Below, piece after piece: positions 34,729 through 44,005 of a stretch of DNA of 64,000 nucleotides. The translations under genes were made by a program, and so were the position numbers. The stretch's first letter is position 1. Every line of letters begins with the position of its first letter. The notes under the pieces are model-generated. The model worked only from the letters and a program-made list of their open reading frames with translations, made no database searches and was not told where the DNA came from. This DNA is from UBA472 sp040768245 (GTDB taxonomy: Archaea; Thermoplasmatota; Thermoplasmata; Methanomassiliicoccales; UBA472), in NCBI GenBank assembly GCA_040768245.1, contig JAXGNA010000009.1:1-64000 (forward strand), read 5' to 3'.

Positions 34729-35979
34729 TCACTTCCTCTTAATTATCTTTCTTATGGACACCGGCTTCTTGTCCTCAGCGGCCGAAACGGCCTCTGGCTT
34801 GGCCTCAGCCTTCCTCTCCTCCGCCGCCTTGCGCTCGGCCTCCTTGCGCTCCTCCTCGGCCTTCCTCTCCGCCTCCTTCCTGGCCTCCTCGGCTTGGCGC
34901 TCGGCCTCCTTGCGATCCTCCTCGGCCTTCCTCTCCGCTTTCTTGGCCTCGAAGGCGGCGATGGATTCCCTATCCAGCCTCTGGCCGCAGGCGTAGCACC
35001 GCTTGGCCGAGCCGTCGTTGATGGTGCCGCAGTTCGGGCATCTGATCTCCGGCGGGGCGGGCGGCGCCGGTTCCCTGGGCGCCTCCTCCGCTACCTTCTC
35101 CTCCTCAGGGGCCGGCTGGGGCTCGATGACCTCCGGCGCAGGCTGCGGAGCCGGTTCCTCGGCCTTCTCCGCCTTCGGAGGATTTTCCGCCTTCTCCTCG
35201 GGCTCAACCGCAGGAACGATCGGCTCTGGCACGTCCTCCACTCTGCCCTCCAGGGATTGGGCGATCTTCTCCTCGGCCTCTCCTCCCTCGAAGACCTCGG
35301 GGACCGCCGGCGCTGAAGAGGATTCCCTCTTGATCAGCACCGCCTCGCGGGTGGTCAGGGCATCCTCCCTCTCCGTGAGAGACCTCTCCCAGTCCACCAG
35401 GCGCTTCTGCTCCTCCATGGTCACCCGCTTGCCATTGGCCAGGGCGTCGGCCTGCTCCTCCATGACCTTGATCTTGGCCAGCATCTCCTCGCGGCGGGCG
35501 TTCGTGGCCTCCAGGGTCATCCTCATCTGGTTGACCTCCTCATGCATCTGCTCCTCCATGAGGGAGACCTTGCGGGTTACCTCGCGGAGAGCGACCTCAT
35601 GCTCGCTGGCCTGCTTGAACAGGGCCCTGACCTGCTCCTCCTGCTGCAGCACCTCGCGGTCCCGGCGCTCCAGGTCCACGCGCAGACGGTGCATGTCCTC
35701 CTCCCGGGCGCGTAGATCTGAGCTCAGCGCCGCCAGTTCCCGCTCCAAGCGGGAGGCCGCCTCCTCGCGGGGGACGACCTTGGCCTCGCGGTCCTTCAGC
35801 TCCGCGTCCTTCGAAGCCTGGGATTGCTGGACCTGGTCCAGCTGGTCCTCCTTGGTGTGGAGGTTGGATTCCCACTTCTCCAGGTCTTCCTTGCGCCGCT
35901 TGATGTCGGCCTCCTGGACCTTTATCTTCTCCTTGAACTCCTCAATGACTTGCCAGATGGGTATTTGCTCGTCGGACAT
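34729..35979 (-). CDS. Coiled-coil protein with zinc ribbon and basic C-terminus
   Basis: This 416-residue cytoplasmic protein has a long coiled coil (about 8-220), an acidic Pro/Glu-rich linker, a zinc ribbon CPNCG...CYACG (about 313-333), a second charged helix of four 11-residue repeats (348-391) and a basic end SIRKIIKRK. No enzymatic motif is seen. It follows the RAD55-like ATPase by 18 nt and is probably cotranscribed with it. Its zinc ribbon and basic tail resemble the cytoplasmic tail of the neighbouring surface protein. Confidence 0.75.
   Translation of the reverse strand: MSDEQIPIWQVIEEFKEKIKVQEADIKRRKEDLEKWESNLHTKEDQLDQVQQSQASKDAELKDREAKVVPREEAASRLERELAALSSDLRAREEDMHRLRVDLERRDREVLQQEEQVRALFKQASEHEVALREVTRKVSLMEEQMHEEVNQMRMTLEATNARREEMLAKIKVMEEQADALANGKRVTMEEQKRLVDWERSLTEREDALTTREAVLIKRESSSAPAVPEVFEGGEAEEKIAQSLEGRVEDVPEPIVPAVEPEEKAENPPKAEKAEEPAPQPAPEVIEPQPAPEEEKVAEEAPREPAPPAPPEIRCPNCGTINDGSAKRCYACGQRLDRESIAAFEAKKAERKAEEDRKEAERQAEEARKEAERKAEEERKEAERKAAEERKAEAKPEAVSAAEDKKPVSIRKIIKRK
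34807..34938. repeat. Four 33-nt repeats encoding an 11-residue charged helix
   Basis: Four tandem copies encode AERKAEEDRKE, AERQAEEARKE, AERKAEEERKE and AERKAAEERKA. The 11-residue period suits a long single helix or right-handed coiled coil. Such repeats change copy number easily. Confidence 0.75.
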
Positions 35980-35997
35980 AGCGTCACCTCGTGATCG

Positions 35998-36699
35998 TCA
36001 GGCCAGGGTCGGCCCCAGCACCGTGAGGCCTTTCTCCCCGACCTCCAGGGTGTGCCTTTCCATGCTGTGCTCGCAGGCCCTCATCTTCTCCACCCGCATG
36101 TAGCGTACCAGCTTTCCGCGGGTGCGGTCCAGGCCCAGCTCTATGATGCCGTCGACCAGGAACCCCTCGTCGCCCAGCAGTTCGGAGGGGGTGTTCGGCC
36201 CTCTCTCCATGACTATGAAACAGGTAAGGTTGTAATCCCTCAGGGTCTTGAAGAAGTAGAACATCTTCTTCCGTATCCCTTTGACGTCCTCCATCAGGGA
36301 ATACAGAGCGCCCAGGGAGTCCAGGGCGAAGACGGTGAACTGGTCGCCGTGCTTCTTCTTGTGATAGCCGATCATCTGGATTATGAAGTCCATGTAATCG
36401 GTGGGGGCGTCCACCTCCACGATCTCGTCCAGCTCCCGGAGGTCGGTGAAGTCGGATATCTCCATGTTCTCGTTGAGCGCGATGTTCAGGCTACGCATGT
36501 TGCGCAGGTGGCTGTCCGCGGTCTCCTCCAAGGTGACGTAGAGGCCGAACTCTCCCGACCTTTCCAGATAGTTCGAGATGACCGAGTAGCAGAAGGAGGT
36601 CTTCATGGAGCCCGGGGGACCGGTCACCAGAACCACCTTCGGCGCCTCAATGTCGGTTCGGAAGACCTTTTCCAGCCCTGGTATCGAATCGCGTAACAA
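35998..36699 (-). CDS. RAD55/KaiC-like RecA-fold ATPase
   Basis: This 233-residue single-domain protein has P-loop TGPPGSMKTSFCYSV and Walker B FTVFALDSLGAL, so the Lys, Thr and Asp needed for ATP use are present. Such archaeal RAD55-like proteins are thought to regulate rather than recombine DNA. The start is TTG at 36699 with GGTGAG 5 nt upstream. It is followed by the zinc-ribbon coiled-coil gene after 18 nt and lies 99 nt downstream of gyrA on the same strand. A minus-strand TATA-like element near 36783-36790 may give it its own promoter. Confidence 0.85.
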   Translation of the reverse strand: MLRDSIPGLEKVFRTDIEAPKVVLVTGPPGSMKTSFCYSVISNYLERSGEFGLYVTLEETADSHLRNMRSLNIALNENMEISDFTDLRELDEIVEVDAPTDYMDFIIQMIGYHKKKHGDQFTVFALDSLGALYSLMEDVKGIRKKMFYFFKTLRDYNLTCFIVMERGPNTPSELLGDEGFLVDGIIELGLDRTRGKLVRYMRVEKMRACEHSMERHTLEVGEKGLTVLGPTLA

Positions 36700-36798
36700 T
36701 CAAGCTCACCCCGCGCCCGACATGTCCAGATTTACGAATGTGGACCCTGCCCAGGCTCTAGATGATATTCCGATGGGAGCATAAAGATATTCGCCCGT

Positions 36799-39700
36799 TC
36801 ATTCCTCTTCTCGTTCGGGCGACCCCTCTTCTGGCTCCTCCGGCTCCTTCATCTCCGGGAAGTCGGCGTCGCTGTGGGCCTCGGCCTCCTGAACGGCCTG
36901 CTCCTCCTTGCGCCCGGCCAGCCTGGCTACGGCTATCACCTTGTCGTTCTCGCGGAGGTCCATGACCGTGACGCCCTGCGTGGCCCGTCCCATCACCCGG
37001 ATGTCGGCGACGCGTATGCGTTGCACCATGCCGTTGACGGTGGCCAGGATGAGCTCGTCGTCCTGCTCGACCTCCATCACGGAGATGACGTCTCCGTTGC
37101 GACCTTCGGTCCGGATGGTTATCACGCCCTTGCTGCCGCGGTTGGTCTTGCGGTACGTGTCGCGTTCGTCGTCCGCGTCCCGCTTTCCGACCACGGAGAT
37201 CTTGCCGTAGCCGTTCTCGGTGACGGTGAGAAGATGGGAGTCGCAGGTCACGATGGCCATGCTGACCACCTCGTCGTCCGGTTCCGGACGGACCCCGATG
37301 ACGCCGTGCGCCGGCCTTCCCATGGGCCGCACCTGCGCCTCGTCGAAGCGGGCGGCCAGGCCCTTCCGGGTGGCCAGGATTATTTCCTTCGTGCCGTCGG
37401 TGAGCTTCACGTCCACCAGCTTGTCGCCCTCCTCCAGACCGACCGCGATGAGGCCGCGGGAACGGATGTTGGCGTAGGCGGCCAACGGCGTCTTCTTGAT
37501 TATGCCGGCCCGGGTGGCGAACACCAGGTAGTGGTCCCCGGACAACTTCGTGATGGGCCGGGTGGCCATGATCTTCTCGCCCTCCTCCAGCTTGGGCAAC
37601 AGGTTCACGATGGGCTTCCCCTTGGACTGGCGGGAACCGACCGGCACCTGCCAGGCCTTGAGCGAATACATCTTCCCGAAGTCGGTGAAGAACATCACGT
37701 AGTCGTGGGTCATGCTGACGAAGAGGTCCGTCACCACGTCCTCCTCCTTGGTCTCCATGCCCATTAGGCCAAGTCCGCCGCGCCGCTGCTGCTTGTAGGT
37801 GTCCAGCGGCATGCGCTTGATGTAGCCGTCCTGGGTGATCATGAGCACCATCTCCTCGTTGGGGATGAGGTCCTCGATATCCATGTCCAGGGCGTGGGCG
37901 ACGATATCAGTGCGGCGCTCGTCGCCGTACTTCTCCTTCATCTCCAGCGTCTCCGCCTTGATTATACCCAGAATGCGCGATTCATTGGCCAGGATATCCT
38001 CCAGATCGCGTATCAGCCTCTCGATCTCCTGGAACTCGGCCTGGATCGCTTCCAGTTCCAGCCCGGTCAGCTTCTGCAGGCGCATGTCCAGGATGGCCTT
38101 GGCCTGCTCCTCGTCCAGCTCGAAGCGGGCCATGAGCCCGTTGCGCGCCTCCTCGGGGGAGTTGGCGGACCGGATTATATGCAGCGTCTCGTCCAGGGCG
38201 CTGATGGCCTTCACCAGCCCCTGCAATATGTGGTCGCGCTTGCGGGCTTGGGCGAGATCGTACTTGGTCCGGTTCACCACCATGTTGTGGCGGTGGTCGA
38301 TGAATATCTGCAGCTCCTCCTTCAGCGTGAGCACGCGGGGCTGGTTGTCCACCAGGGCCAGGTTGATTATGCCGAACGTAACCTCCATCTGGGTGTGCTT
38401 GTATAACTGGTTTAAAATGATCTCTTCCATGACGTCCTTGCGCAGGTCGATGACGATGCGCATGCCGTCGCGGTCCGACTCGTCGCGCAGGTCGGTGATG
38501 CCGTCGATCTTCTTGTCCTTGACCAGCTCGGCGATGCTCTCCACGAGCATCGACTTGTTGACCTGGTACGGGATCTCGTCAACGATGATGCGCTTGCGGT
38601 GCTCGACCTCTTCGAAATGGGTCTTGGCGCGGACCTTGATCTTTCCGCGGCCGGTCTGGTAGGCTTCCACGATGCCGTTGAGACCGTAGATTGTGCCGCC
38701 GGTCGGGAAGTCCGGACCTTTTATGAACTGCATGAGGTCCATGACGTCGACCTCGGGGTTGTCGACCAGATGGACGATGGCGTCCGAAACTTCCGACAGA
38801 TTGTGCGGAGGCATGTTGGTGGCCATTCCCACTGCGATACCGGCGGAGCCGTTGATCAGCAGGTTAGGCAATTTGGATGGGATGACCAATGGCTCCTTCA
38901 GAGAGGCGTCAAAGTTGTCGCCCCATTCCACGGTGTCCTTCTCCAGGTCGGCCAGCATGTCCTCGGCGCGCTCCTGCATGCGGCACTCGGTGTACCTCAT
39001 GGCCGCCGCCTCGTCACCGTCCACGGAACCGAAGTTGCCTTGGCCTTCGACCAAGGTGTACCTCAGAGAGAAGTCCTGGGCGAGACGGACCAGCGAGTCG
39101 TAGACTGCGGTGTCGCCGTGCGGGTGATATTTGCCTAAACAATTGTGAACAATAACCCCGCCAGCAATAAACTCATGCGCCCCGGCGACCTGCAGGTCGA
39201 AGGTCTTTTGGGCGGGAGCCTCAGAAACCTTGGTCACCTGGACGAAGTATAGGTGGTCGTCCACGACCTCATCTATGAAGGGGCAAAGCTTGGACTGTAT
39301 GCGACCGAGCTTCTCCTGGATACCCCAGTCCTTAAGCTGGATCCGTCCCAGGTGCCTTTCCTTCAGGTCTGAGGAGTAGCGTATCTTGGTGCCGTCCGGG
39401 TAGCATATGCCGGACCTGAACTTCTGGCCCGACGTATCCTCATACCATCCACCGCCAAGGTGATGGTCGGTTAGCTCCTGGAACACCGCCTGTCCAAGGA
39501 AGGGTATGCGGTCGTAGGGAGCGGCGTCCACCTGGGCGTTGGCTATCCTTTCCAACCTTTCCCGCTTGTCATCGTTCGCCAGGTCCAGCATCATCGCCAG
39601 GTCCTTGGCGAACCTTCCACCCACCTCGATCGCGTGAAGGGCATGATGAGGGTTCAGGATACTGTCGTTGATCATCCGGAACTCCTCGTTCTTCTTCTGC

Positions 39701-40797
39701 TGGTAGCGGCGGGACAGAACCCCTAGCTGCTGCATAATTATCTGGATGTCATCGGCCAACTGTGTGGAGATGGTACCATAATGGACCATGTTCCTGTTCG
39801 TATGAACCGAGCCATCTCCGTCTATCAGACCGGACAGCAGATAACATAGCACAGACCTTGGAGACCGGAAGAACAGTTCAGGTATGCGCTTGGAAACAGC
39901 CTTCCAGCTACCATCTATTCCCAGGGCGGACATCAGGTACTGGTTTAGCTCCTTACGGTTAATTCGCACCTGGAAACCGATGGAGACCGATTCATGACCG
40001 TCCTGATGGAAGAACGGCTGGGCATCCATCTCGATGGTCGCCTCGTATCCGAACGCCCTTTTCAGGCAGTCGCGGACCCTCATCATGGTCTCCTCGTGTG
40101 AAGAGAAAAAGTTGAGCCGGCCGTGGTAATTCTCAAACCATCCGTCCGAAAGGAACTGCCCGATGAGATAGGCAATGTCCTCATCAAGGAACATCTCCTT
40201 GCCATGCCAATCGGGAAGCTTGACCTTTGAGAGATCGGGATACTCCAGGCGCATGACCAGGTGGTCGCCCGGGTTGAGGTCCTTGGCTTCCTTCCACTGG
40301 TAACTTAGATCCTGTGATAGGACCTTGAAAGGCTGGGATGGTGTGCAGGTCATCCCCATTCCATTCTCGATACCTATGCGGAGTAATGCCCTTTCCGGCA
40401 TCTCGTACAGTTCGGTGACGTTCGAGCGACCGTTCTGCGTGTAAACCATTTCCCCGAGCTGGACCTCCTCGATCGGGATGAGCCCCCTCTCGGTCAGCAC
40501 CCTGGTTCCGGCCACGAAACATTCACCCACCACTCTGGCGCTCTTCTTGTGCGCCTTGTTATGGTTGAGCGACATGTCGTACATCGAGTACAGGATGCGG
40601 CGGTGAACGGGCTTCAGTCCGTCCCGGGCATCTGGCAGCGCTCGAGAGACGATGACGCTCATCGAGTAGTCGATGTAGGACTTCTTCATCTCGCTCTCGA
40701 TCGGCTGGAGAACTACCTTGTGCGTTCCGGCGTCCGGGACCTTGGCGTCCCCTGCGTTCTGTTCCGGGGCCTGCTGGTTGGTGTCTTCGTCGGTCAT
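36799..40797 (-). CDS. gyrA: DNA gyrase subunit A containing an intein
   Basis: The 1332-residue precursor includes a 460-residue intein (93-552); the spliced product of 872 residues is normal for GyrA. Extein features are SRALPDARDGLKPVHRRILYSM, GKYHPHGD, the active-site Tyr in AAAMRYTECRM, and C-terminal beta-pinwheel blades including the GyrA-box-like QQRRGGLGLMG. With GyrB it introduces negative supercoils, an enzyme of bacterial origin found in Thermoplasmata and some other archaea. The ATG at 40797 has GAGGTGA 5 nt upstream, overlapping the gyrB stop; the longer frame to 40875 lies within gyrB. Confidence 0.97.
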   Translation of the reverse strand: MTDEDTNQQAPEQNAGDAKVPDAGTHKVVLQPIESEMKKSYIDYSMSVIVSRALPDARDGLKPVHRRILYSMYDMSLNHNKAHKKSARVVGECFVAGTRVLTERGLIPIEEVQLGEMVYTQNGRSNVTELYEMPERALLRIGIENGMGMTCTPSQPFKVLSQDLSYQWKEAKDLNPGDHLVMRLEYPDLSKVKLPDWHGKEMFLDEDIAYLIGQFLSDGWFENYHGRLNFFSSHEETMMRVRDCLKRAFGYEATIEMDAQPFFHQDGHESVSIGFQVRINRKELNQYLMSALGIDGSWKAVSKRIPELFFRSPRSVLCYLLSGLIDGDGSVHTNRNMVHYGTISTQLADDIQIIMQQLGVLSRRYQQKKNEEFRMINDSILNPHHALHAIEVGGRFAKDLAMMLDLANDDKRERLERIANAQVDAAPYDRIPFLGQAVFQELTDHHLGGGWYEDTSGQKFRSGICYPDGTKIRYSSDLKERHLGRIQLKDWGIQEKLGRIQSKLCPFIDEVVDDHLYFVQVTKVSEAPAQKTFDLQVAGAHEFIAGGVIVHNCLGKYHPHGDTAVYDSLVRLAQDFSLRYTLVEGQGNFGSVDGDEAAAMRYTECRMQERAEDMLADLEKDTVEWGDNFDASLKEPLVIPSKLPNLLINGSAGIAVGMATNMPPHNLSEVSDAIVHLVDNPEVDVMDLMQFIKGPDFPTGGTIYGLNGIVEAYQTGRGKIKVRAKTHFEEVEHRKRIIVDEIPYQVNKSMLVESIAELVKDKKIDGITDLRDESDRDGMRIVIDLRKDVMEEIILNQLYKHTQMEVTFGIINLALVDNQPRVLTLKEELQIFIDHRHNMVVNRTKYDLAQARKRDHILQGLVKAISALDETLHIIRSANSPEEARNGLMARFELDEEQAKAILDMRLQKLTGLELEAIQAEFQEIERLIRDLEDILANESRILGIIKAETLEMKEKYGDERRTDIVAHALDMDIEDLIPNEEMVLMITQDGYIKRMPLDTYKQQRRGGLGLMGMETKEEDVVTDLFVSMTHDYVMFFTDFGKMYSLKAWQVPVGSRQSKGKPIVNLLPKLEEGEKIMATRPITKLSGDHYLVFATRAGIIKKTPLAAYANIRSRGLIAVGLEEGDKLVDVKLTDGTKEIILATRKGLAARFDEAQVRPMGRPAHGVIGVRPEPDDEVVSMAIVTCDSHLLTVTENGYGKISVVGKRDADDERDTYRKTNRGSKGVITIRTEGRNGDVISVMEVEQDDELILATVNGMVQRIRVADIRVMGRATQGVTVMDLRENDKVIAVARLAGRKEEQAVQEAEAHSDADFPEMKEPEEPEEGSPEREEE
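39142..40521 (-). mobile_element. GyrA intein with LAGLIDADG homing endonuclease (460 aa)
   Basis: The intein runs from Cys in VVGE|CFVAGTRVLTE to VIVHN|CLGKYHPHGD. The N-terminal block A, the terminal HN and a +1 Cys are intact, so self-splicing looks possible. Two dodecapeptide motifs, YLIGQFLSDGW and LLSGLIDGDGS, mark a LAGLIDADG nuclease. The host site is just before the GKYHPHGD motif, not the MRY|TE site I know from mycobacterial GyrA inteins. Confidence 0.95.
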
Positions 40798-40807
40798 TTT
40801 GGTCACC

Positions 40808-43800
40808 TCAGATGTCCAGGTTCTCCACCTCGTTGGCATGCGACATGATGAACGCGCGCCTCGGCTCCACCTCATCGCCCATCAGGATGGTGAACATCTC
40901 GTCCGCCTTCATGGCGTCCTCGATGGTCACCTTCCTCAGGGTCCTGGTCTCGGGGTCCATGGTGGTCTCCCACAGCTGCTTGGGGTTCATTTCTCCCAGG
41001 CCCTTGTACCTCTGCAGGTTGACGTTCTTGCCCATCTCTTCCATGGCCTTGGCCAGGGCCTCGTCGTCGTAGACGTACACTTCCTTGTTGCCCTTGCTGA
41101 CCTTGTATAGAGGCGGCTGGGCGATGTAGATGAAGCCGGCGTCGATCAACGGGCGCATGTAACGGTAGAACAGCGTGAGCATCAGGGTTCTGATGTGCGC
41201 CCCGTCCACATCGGCATCGGTCATCATGATGATCAGATGGTAACGAGCTTTCGAAGGATCGCAGTCCGGACCTATGTTCGCCCCGATGGCGGTGATCAGG
41301 TTGTGGATCTCCTGGTTCTTGAGGATCTTGTCCATACGGGCCTTTTCCACATTGAGGATCTTGCCCCTGAGCGGAAGGATGGCCTGGAATTCCCGGTTTC
41401 GGCCCATCTTGGCGCTGTTATGAACGAACACACCGCTCGCCAAAGCGAAGTTGTGACTATGCGGGACCTCGATATCGAAGACATCCATTCTTTCCCCGAG
41501 ATCTTCCACCTTGACGACCTTGTGATTGAAGGCTGCGACCGCTTCGTCAGCGGCCGCTACATCATTTTTGTAGTATCTTTCGCAGAATGTATCGAACTTC
41601 AAGAGGGATTTGTCCCTTATCGATATGCGATGCTCTTCATAGCGATCGACATCCACATGCCCATTCGTACCTAGGAACTGATTTAAAACGGATATTGTCT
41701 TCCTATAGTAGGTTTCGTGAAGAGCGGCCTTTCTCTTTCGTCTAAATTCATCGGTCCATTGCGCTTTGGTCATTTGGCTACGCCATTCTCTTAATTTTAG
41801 GTCTGACCATTGTTCCTGCGCGAGTGCCGAAAGCTTTCCTCTCAACTCCGGATTGTCGCTATACAGAATCGTTTTTCTAATCGACTGTTCTTTGCGATGC
41901 CCTGGTGTAATCCAATATTTCCTAGCCTCCGACGCCAATAATTCACGATTGGCAAGCTGATAATCTGGATTGGAAACGTAGAATTTTTTCCAACTGGATA
42001 CCATGTATTTTTTATAACCAGGATTTGCCCATTGCTTTTTCGCATTTCTCGATAATATAGCAGCCGTTGAGCCTACTTTCATACGCTCGCTCATTCTGGC
42101 TTTAAATTCTGGTTGCTGTTTCAGAACCCGACATTTCTCTATGGTATCTTCTCTGTGCAGTGTTCTTTCTATGTGGGACCTGTGATGTGCGAGATGATCG
42201 TCCAGGCTCATTCGTACCAAGTTTGTTGGGTCATTATTCCGCTTGTTGAAATCAACATGGTGGCAGTGAGAACCGTCCTGCATCGCGTAGGTTCCCACCC
42301 ATCGATTGTACCAATCGGACAACATATGAGTGAAGAGCCAAGATTCCGATTGTGGATTCCAGACCATCTCATATCCATCGATTGTGATGTTCTTCTGAGT
42401 CTTGTCAGATAATTTCCGATAAAGTGGCATCAAGGAAACCCCAGGATGCAATGACCGAGCTTCCACAAACCTGCCGTCCCTGGTCATGAACTGGTGATCA
42501 GGAGTGCAAGTGATGACCTCGCTATTGTCCAGGGTGACCCTGATGACCGGCACGTTCTCCTTGGTCTTCCTGGCGTTTATGATCTTCTCGACGCCAATGG
42601 TGCCGTTCTTCCTGATGGTGTAGCAGAAGTGCTCCTTCCCTTCGGATTGTTCATTCACCAATTCCTCAAAGGTCAGTTCCCTTCCATCCAAGAGCGAGAC
42701 CTTGGTGTCGCCCGAAAAACAACCGCCGGCGCTGTTTCCCTCCACGATGTATATCTCAGACTTCGCCGGGTCCCTCTCACTGCAATCGGCGAGCTTTCCC
42801 GGCAGGGCGGCGCTTTCCAGAATGCCCTTGCGGCGGGTGAGGTCCCTGGCTTTCCTGGCCGCCTCCCTGGCCTGGGCGGCGAGTATGGCCCTCTCGATGC
42901 AGACCGCGCCCACCTTGGGGTTCTCCTGCAGGAACTCGGCCAGCTTCTCGAACACCGAACTGTCGACGATGCCTTTGATCTCGCTGTTGCCCAGCTTGGT
43001 CTTCGTCTGTCCCTCGAACTGCGGCTCGGGGACCTTGATGCTCAAGATCGCCGTCAGACCCTCCCGCACGTCCTCACCGCTCAGGGAATCCAGGCCCTTG
43101 AGCATGTTCTTCTCCTTGGCATAATCGTTCATGGCCCGGGTCAGAGCGGAGCGCAGGCCGACCATGTGGGTTCCGCCCTCGGCGGTGTTGATGTTGTTCA
43201 CGAAAGAATAGATGTTCTCTGCGTAGCCGTCGGTGTACTGCATGGACAGCTCGACGATGACATTGTCCTTCTCCGCCATGAGGTATATCGGCTTCTCGTG
43301 CAGCTTGGTCTTGTTGTGGTTGAGGTCCTCCACGAACTCGATGATGCCGCCCTCGAAGTGGAAGCGGTCCTGGCGTCCGGAGATCTCGTCCTTGAAAGAG
43401 ATTATCGCGGTCTTGTTCAGATAGGCCAGGTCCTTGAACTTCTCCGCCAGCGTGTCGTACTCGAACAGGACCGTCTCGAAGATGGTCTTGTCGGGCATGA
43501 AGGTGATGGTGGTGCCGGAGCCTTCAGCAGGCCCCATCTCCTTCAGCGGGACGGTCACGATGCCCCTTTCGCACCTCAAGAAATGCTCCTTGCCTTCCCG
43601 ATGCACCCGCACCTCGAGCCACTCGGAGAGGGCGTTCACTACTGACATGCCGACGCCGTGCAGTCCCCCGGAGACCTTGTAGCTCTTGCGGTCGAACTTG
43701 CCGCCGGCGTGCAGAACGGTCAGCACCATCTCCACCGCCGGCCTCTCGTACTTCGGGACCAGTCCGGTGGGGATCCCGCGCCCATCATCGGCCACGGAGA

Positions 43801-44005
43801 CGCTGCCATCCTGGTTGATCGATATGTCAATGTTGGTGCAGTAGCCGCCCATCACCTCGTCTATGGCGTTATCCACGATCTCGTAGACCAGGTGGTGAAG
43901 GCCTCTGGTATCGGTGCTGCCTATGTACATGCCTGGCCGCTTGCGAACGGCCTCCAGGCCTTCCAGCACCTGTATGCTGTTGGCGTTGTAGCTCGCGTCC
44001 TCCAT
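40808..44005 (-). CDS. gyrB: DNA gyrase subunit B containing an intein
   Basis: The 1065-residue precursor has a 435-residue intein (429-863); the spliced product of 630 residues is typical. Extein features are VRKRPGMYIGSTDTRGLHHL, the GHKL ATPase motif EIVDNAIDE, DDGRGIP, and the TOPRIM motifs YIVEGNSAGG and MMTDADVDGAHIRTL. GyrB supplies ATPase and TOPRIM activities to gyrase. The ATG at 44005 has AGAGGG about 9 nt upstream, and gyrA follows after 10 nt. A TATA-like TTAATACTTAG lies at 44098-44108 on the minus strand. Confidence 0.97.
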   Translation of the reverse strand: MEDASYNANSIQVLEGLEAVRKRPGMYIGSTDTRGLHHLVYEIVDNAIDEVMGGYCTNIDISINQDGSVSVADDGRGIPTGLVPKYERPAVEMVLTVLHAGGKFDRKSYKVSGGLHGVGMSVVNALSEWLEVRVHREGKEHFLRCERGIVTVPLKEMGPAEGSGTTITFMPDKTIFETVLFEYDTLAEKFKDLAYLNKTAIISFKDEISGRQDRFHFEGGIIEFVEDLNHNKTKLHEKPIYLMAEKDNVIVELSMQYTDGYAENIYSFVNNINTAEGGTHMVGLRSALTRAMNDYAKEKNMLKGLDSLSGEDVREGLTAILSIKVPEPQFEGQTKTKLGNSEIKGIVDSSVFEKLAEFLQENPKVGAVCIERAILAAQAREAARKARDLTRRKGILESAALPGKLADCSERDPAKSEIYIVEGNSAGGCFSGDTKVSLLDGRELTFEELVNEQSEGKEHFCYTIRKNGTIGVEKIINARKTKENVPVIRVTLDNSEVITCTPDHQFMTRDGRFVEARSLHPGVSLMPLYRKLSDKTQKNITIDGYEMVWNPQSESWLFTHMLSDWYNRWVGTYAMQDGSHCHHVDFNKRNNDPTNLVRMSLDDHLAHHRSHIERTLHREDTIEKCRVLKQQPEFKARMSERMKVGSTAAILSRNAKKQWANPGYKKYMVSSWKKFYVSNPDYQLANRELLASEARKYWITPGHRKEQSIRKTILYSDNPELRGKLSALAQEQWSDLKLREWRSQMTKAQWTDEFRRKRKAALHETYYRKTISVLNQFLGTNGHVDVDRYEEHRISIRDKSLLKFDTFCERYYKNDVAAADEAVAAFNHKVVKVEDLGERMDVFDIEVPHSHNFALASGVFVHNSAKMGRNREFQAILPLRGKILNVEKARMDKILKNQEIHNLITAIGANIGPDCDPSKARYHLIIMMTDADVDGAHIRTLMLTLFYRYMRPLIDAGFIYIAQPPLYKVSKGNKEVYVYDDEALAKAMEEMGKNVNLQRYKGLGEMNPKQLWETTMDPETRTLRKVTIEDAMKADEMFTILMGDEVEPRRAFIMSHANEVENLDI
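41417..42721 (-). mobile_element. GyrB intein with HNH-type homing endonuclease (435 aa)
   Basis: The intein runs from Cys in GNSAGG|CFSGDTKVSL to FVHN|SAKMGR, the TOPRIM insertion point used by other GyrB inteins. Block A, block B (CTPDHQFMT), the terminal HN and a +1 Ser are intact. The insert has an HNH-like motif HCHHVDFNKRNNDPTNL instead of LAGLIDADG. It then has several W-xN/S-P-type short repeats resembling nuclease-associated DNA-binding modules. The nuclease part (about 41560-42420) is distinctly AT-rich, a sign of recent arrival. Confidence 0.94.

Noticed and set aside
34807..34938. CRISPR-like or noncoding tandem repeat
   Set aside because: The 33-nt units have no spacers, lie inside an open frame and encode an 11-residue charged helix.
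39142..42721. Free-standing homing endonuclease genes within gyrA and gyrB
   Set aside because: Both inserts are in frame with intact intein splice junctions (Cys1, terminal HN and Cys or Ser +1).
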